Source: an uncultured Cryomorphaceae bacterium (GTDB lineage: Bacteria > Bacteroidota > Bacteroidia > Flavobacteriales_D > Parvicellaceae). Taken from it: DNA of 32,373 nucleotides. The stretch spans positions 1 to 32,373 of the forward strand of contig CAMZLL010000196.1 in NCBI GenBank assembly GCA_947311505.1, read 5' to 3'. Position 1 is the first letter of the stretch, and each line of letters starts with the position of its first letter. The translations under genes and the position numbers were made by a program. Below the pieces are notes generated by a model that saw only the letters and a program-made list of their open reading frames with translations, searched no databases and was not told the DNA's origin. Shown here in pieces: positions 32,293 to 32,373 of this stretch.

Positions 32293-32373
32293 ATCATATG
32301 TATTTTGGTGATGCAAATCTCATTAATACTGAGTTAGAAAACTATATGGCAGTTACTCGTGAGGATATCAAAA
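32186..32373. repeat. Right-end fold-back inverted repeat (81-bp arms)
   Basis: Bases 32293-32373 are the exact reverse complement of 32186-32266, with a 26-base loop at 32267-32292. The inner arm is coding sequence of the M16 peptidase; the outer arm is its duplicate copy running to the sequence end. It is the same kind of structure as at the left end and is taken as a fold-back artefact. Confidence 0.95.

Noticed and set aside
1-32373. CRISPR arrays, insertion sequences, prophage or integrase genes, rRNA
   Set aside because: None seen. There are no spaced direct repeats, transposase or integrase motifs, phage structural genes or rRNA segments.

Overview
The window is an AT-rich stretch of a Bacteroidota chromosome, most likely from the class Flavobacteriia. 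Supporting signs are Bacteroidota-type promoters (TAnnTTTG at about -7), a secreted protein with a type IX secretion C-terminal domain, a Rho factor with a long Asn/Gln/Lys-rich insertion, many lipoproteins, and a structured intergenic RNA of a kind familiar from flavobacterial genomes. Gene order looks like ordinary chromosomal core. There is no phage, insertion sequence, CRISPR array or plasmid backbone.

Both ends of the window fold back on themselves. Bases 1-119 are the exact reverse complement of 301-419, and 32293-32373 are the exact reverse complement of 32186-32266. At each end the fold-back cuts a gene: a secreted protein on the left and an M16 peptidase on the right. This is best read as amplification or assembly chimerism (for example whole-genome amplification of a single cell), not as biology.

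Layout. 1-1650: truncated secreted protein and an acetyl-CoA acetyltransferase, with a palindrome inside the thiolase promoter. 1799-1885: structured RNA candidate. 1986-3647: large lipoprotein with its own terminator. 3674-5757: a complete promoter-to-terminator unit of PspA, a DUF2170-like protein and a GIDE/BAM-like double-anchored membrane protein, probably an envelope-stress module. 5777-7474: EF-P and a double-VOC protein. 7516-11603, minus strand: a T9SS-secreted protein, Rho, a nuclease-like protein and a small L7/L12-like repeat protein; the last two are 1 nt apart. 11690-16383: a secreted von Willebrand A protein, an ECF sigma factor whose stop overlaps the start of a protein with an inner-membrane segment and a predicted outer-membrane barrel, and a lipoprotein. 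16361-19362: Lon and an Smr-domain protein, overlapping by 1 nt. 19635-21177: lipoprotein, VIT-type metal transporter, tRNA-Leu(GAG). 21252-26464: M42 aminopeptidase, acyl-ACP desaturase, ABC-F ATPase and succinyl-CoA ligase alpha. 26618-32292: small proteins, chorismate synthase, thioredoxin reductase and a pair of M16 peptidase genes.

Most genes are housekeeping. The parts that are not routine are the PspA/DUF2170/GIDE-like operon, the nuclease-like plus L7/L12-like pair, the sigma factor/trans-envelope protein pair, and the thiolase operator candidate. All functional statements rest on reading motifs by eye; no database search was run.
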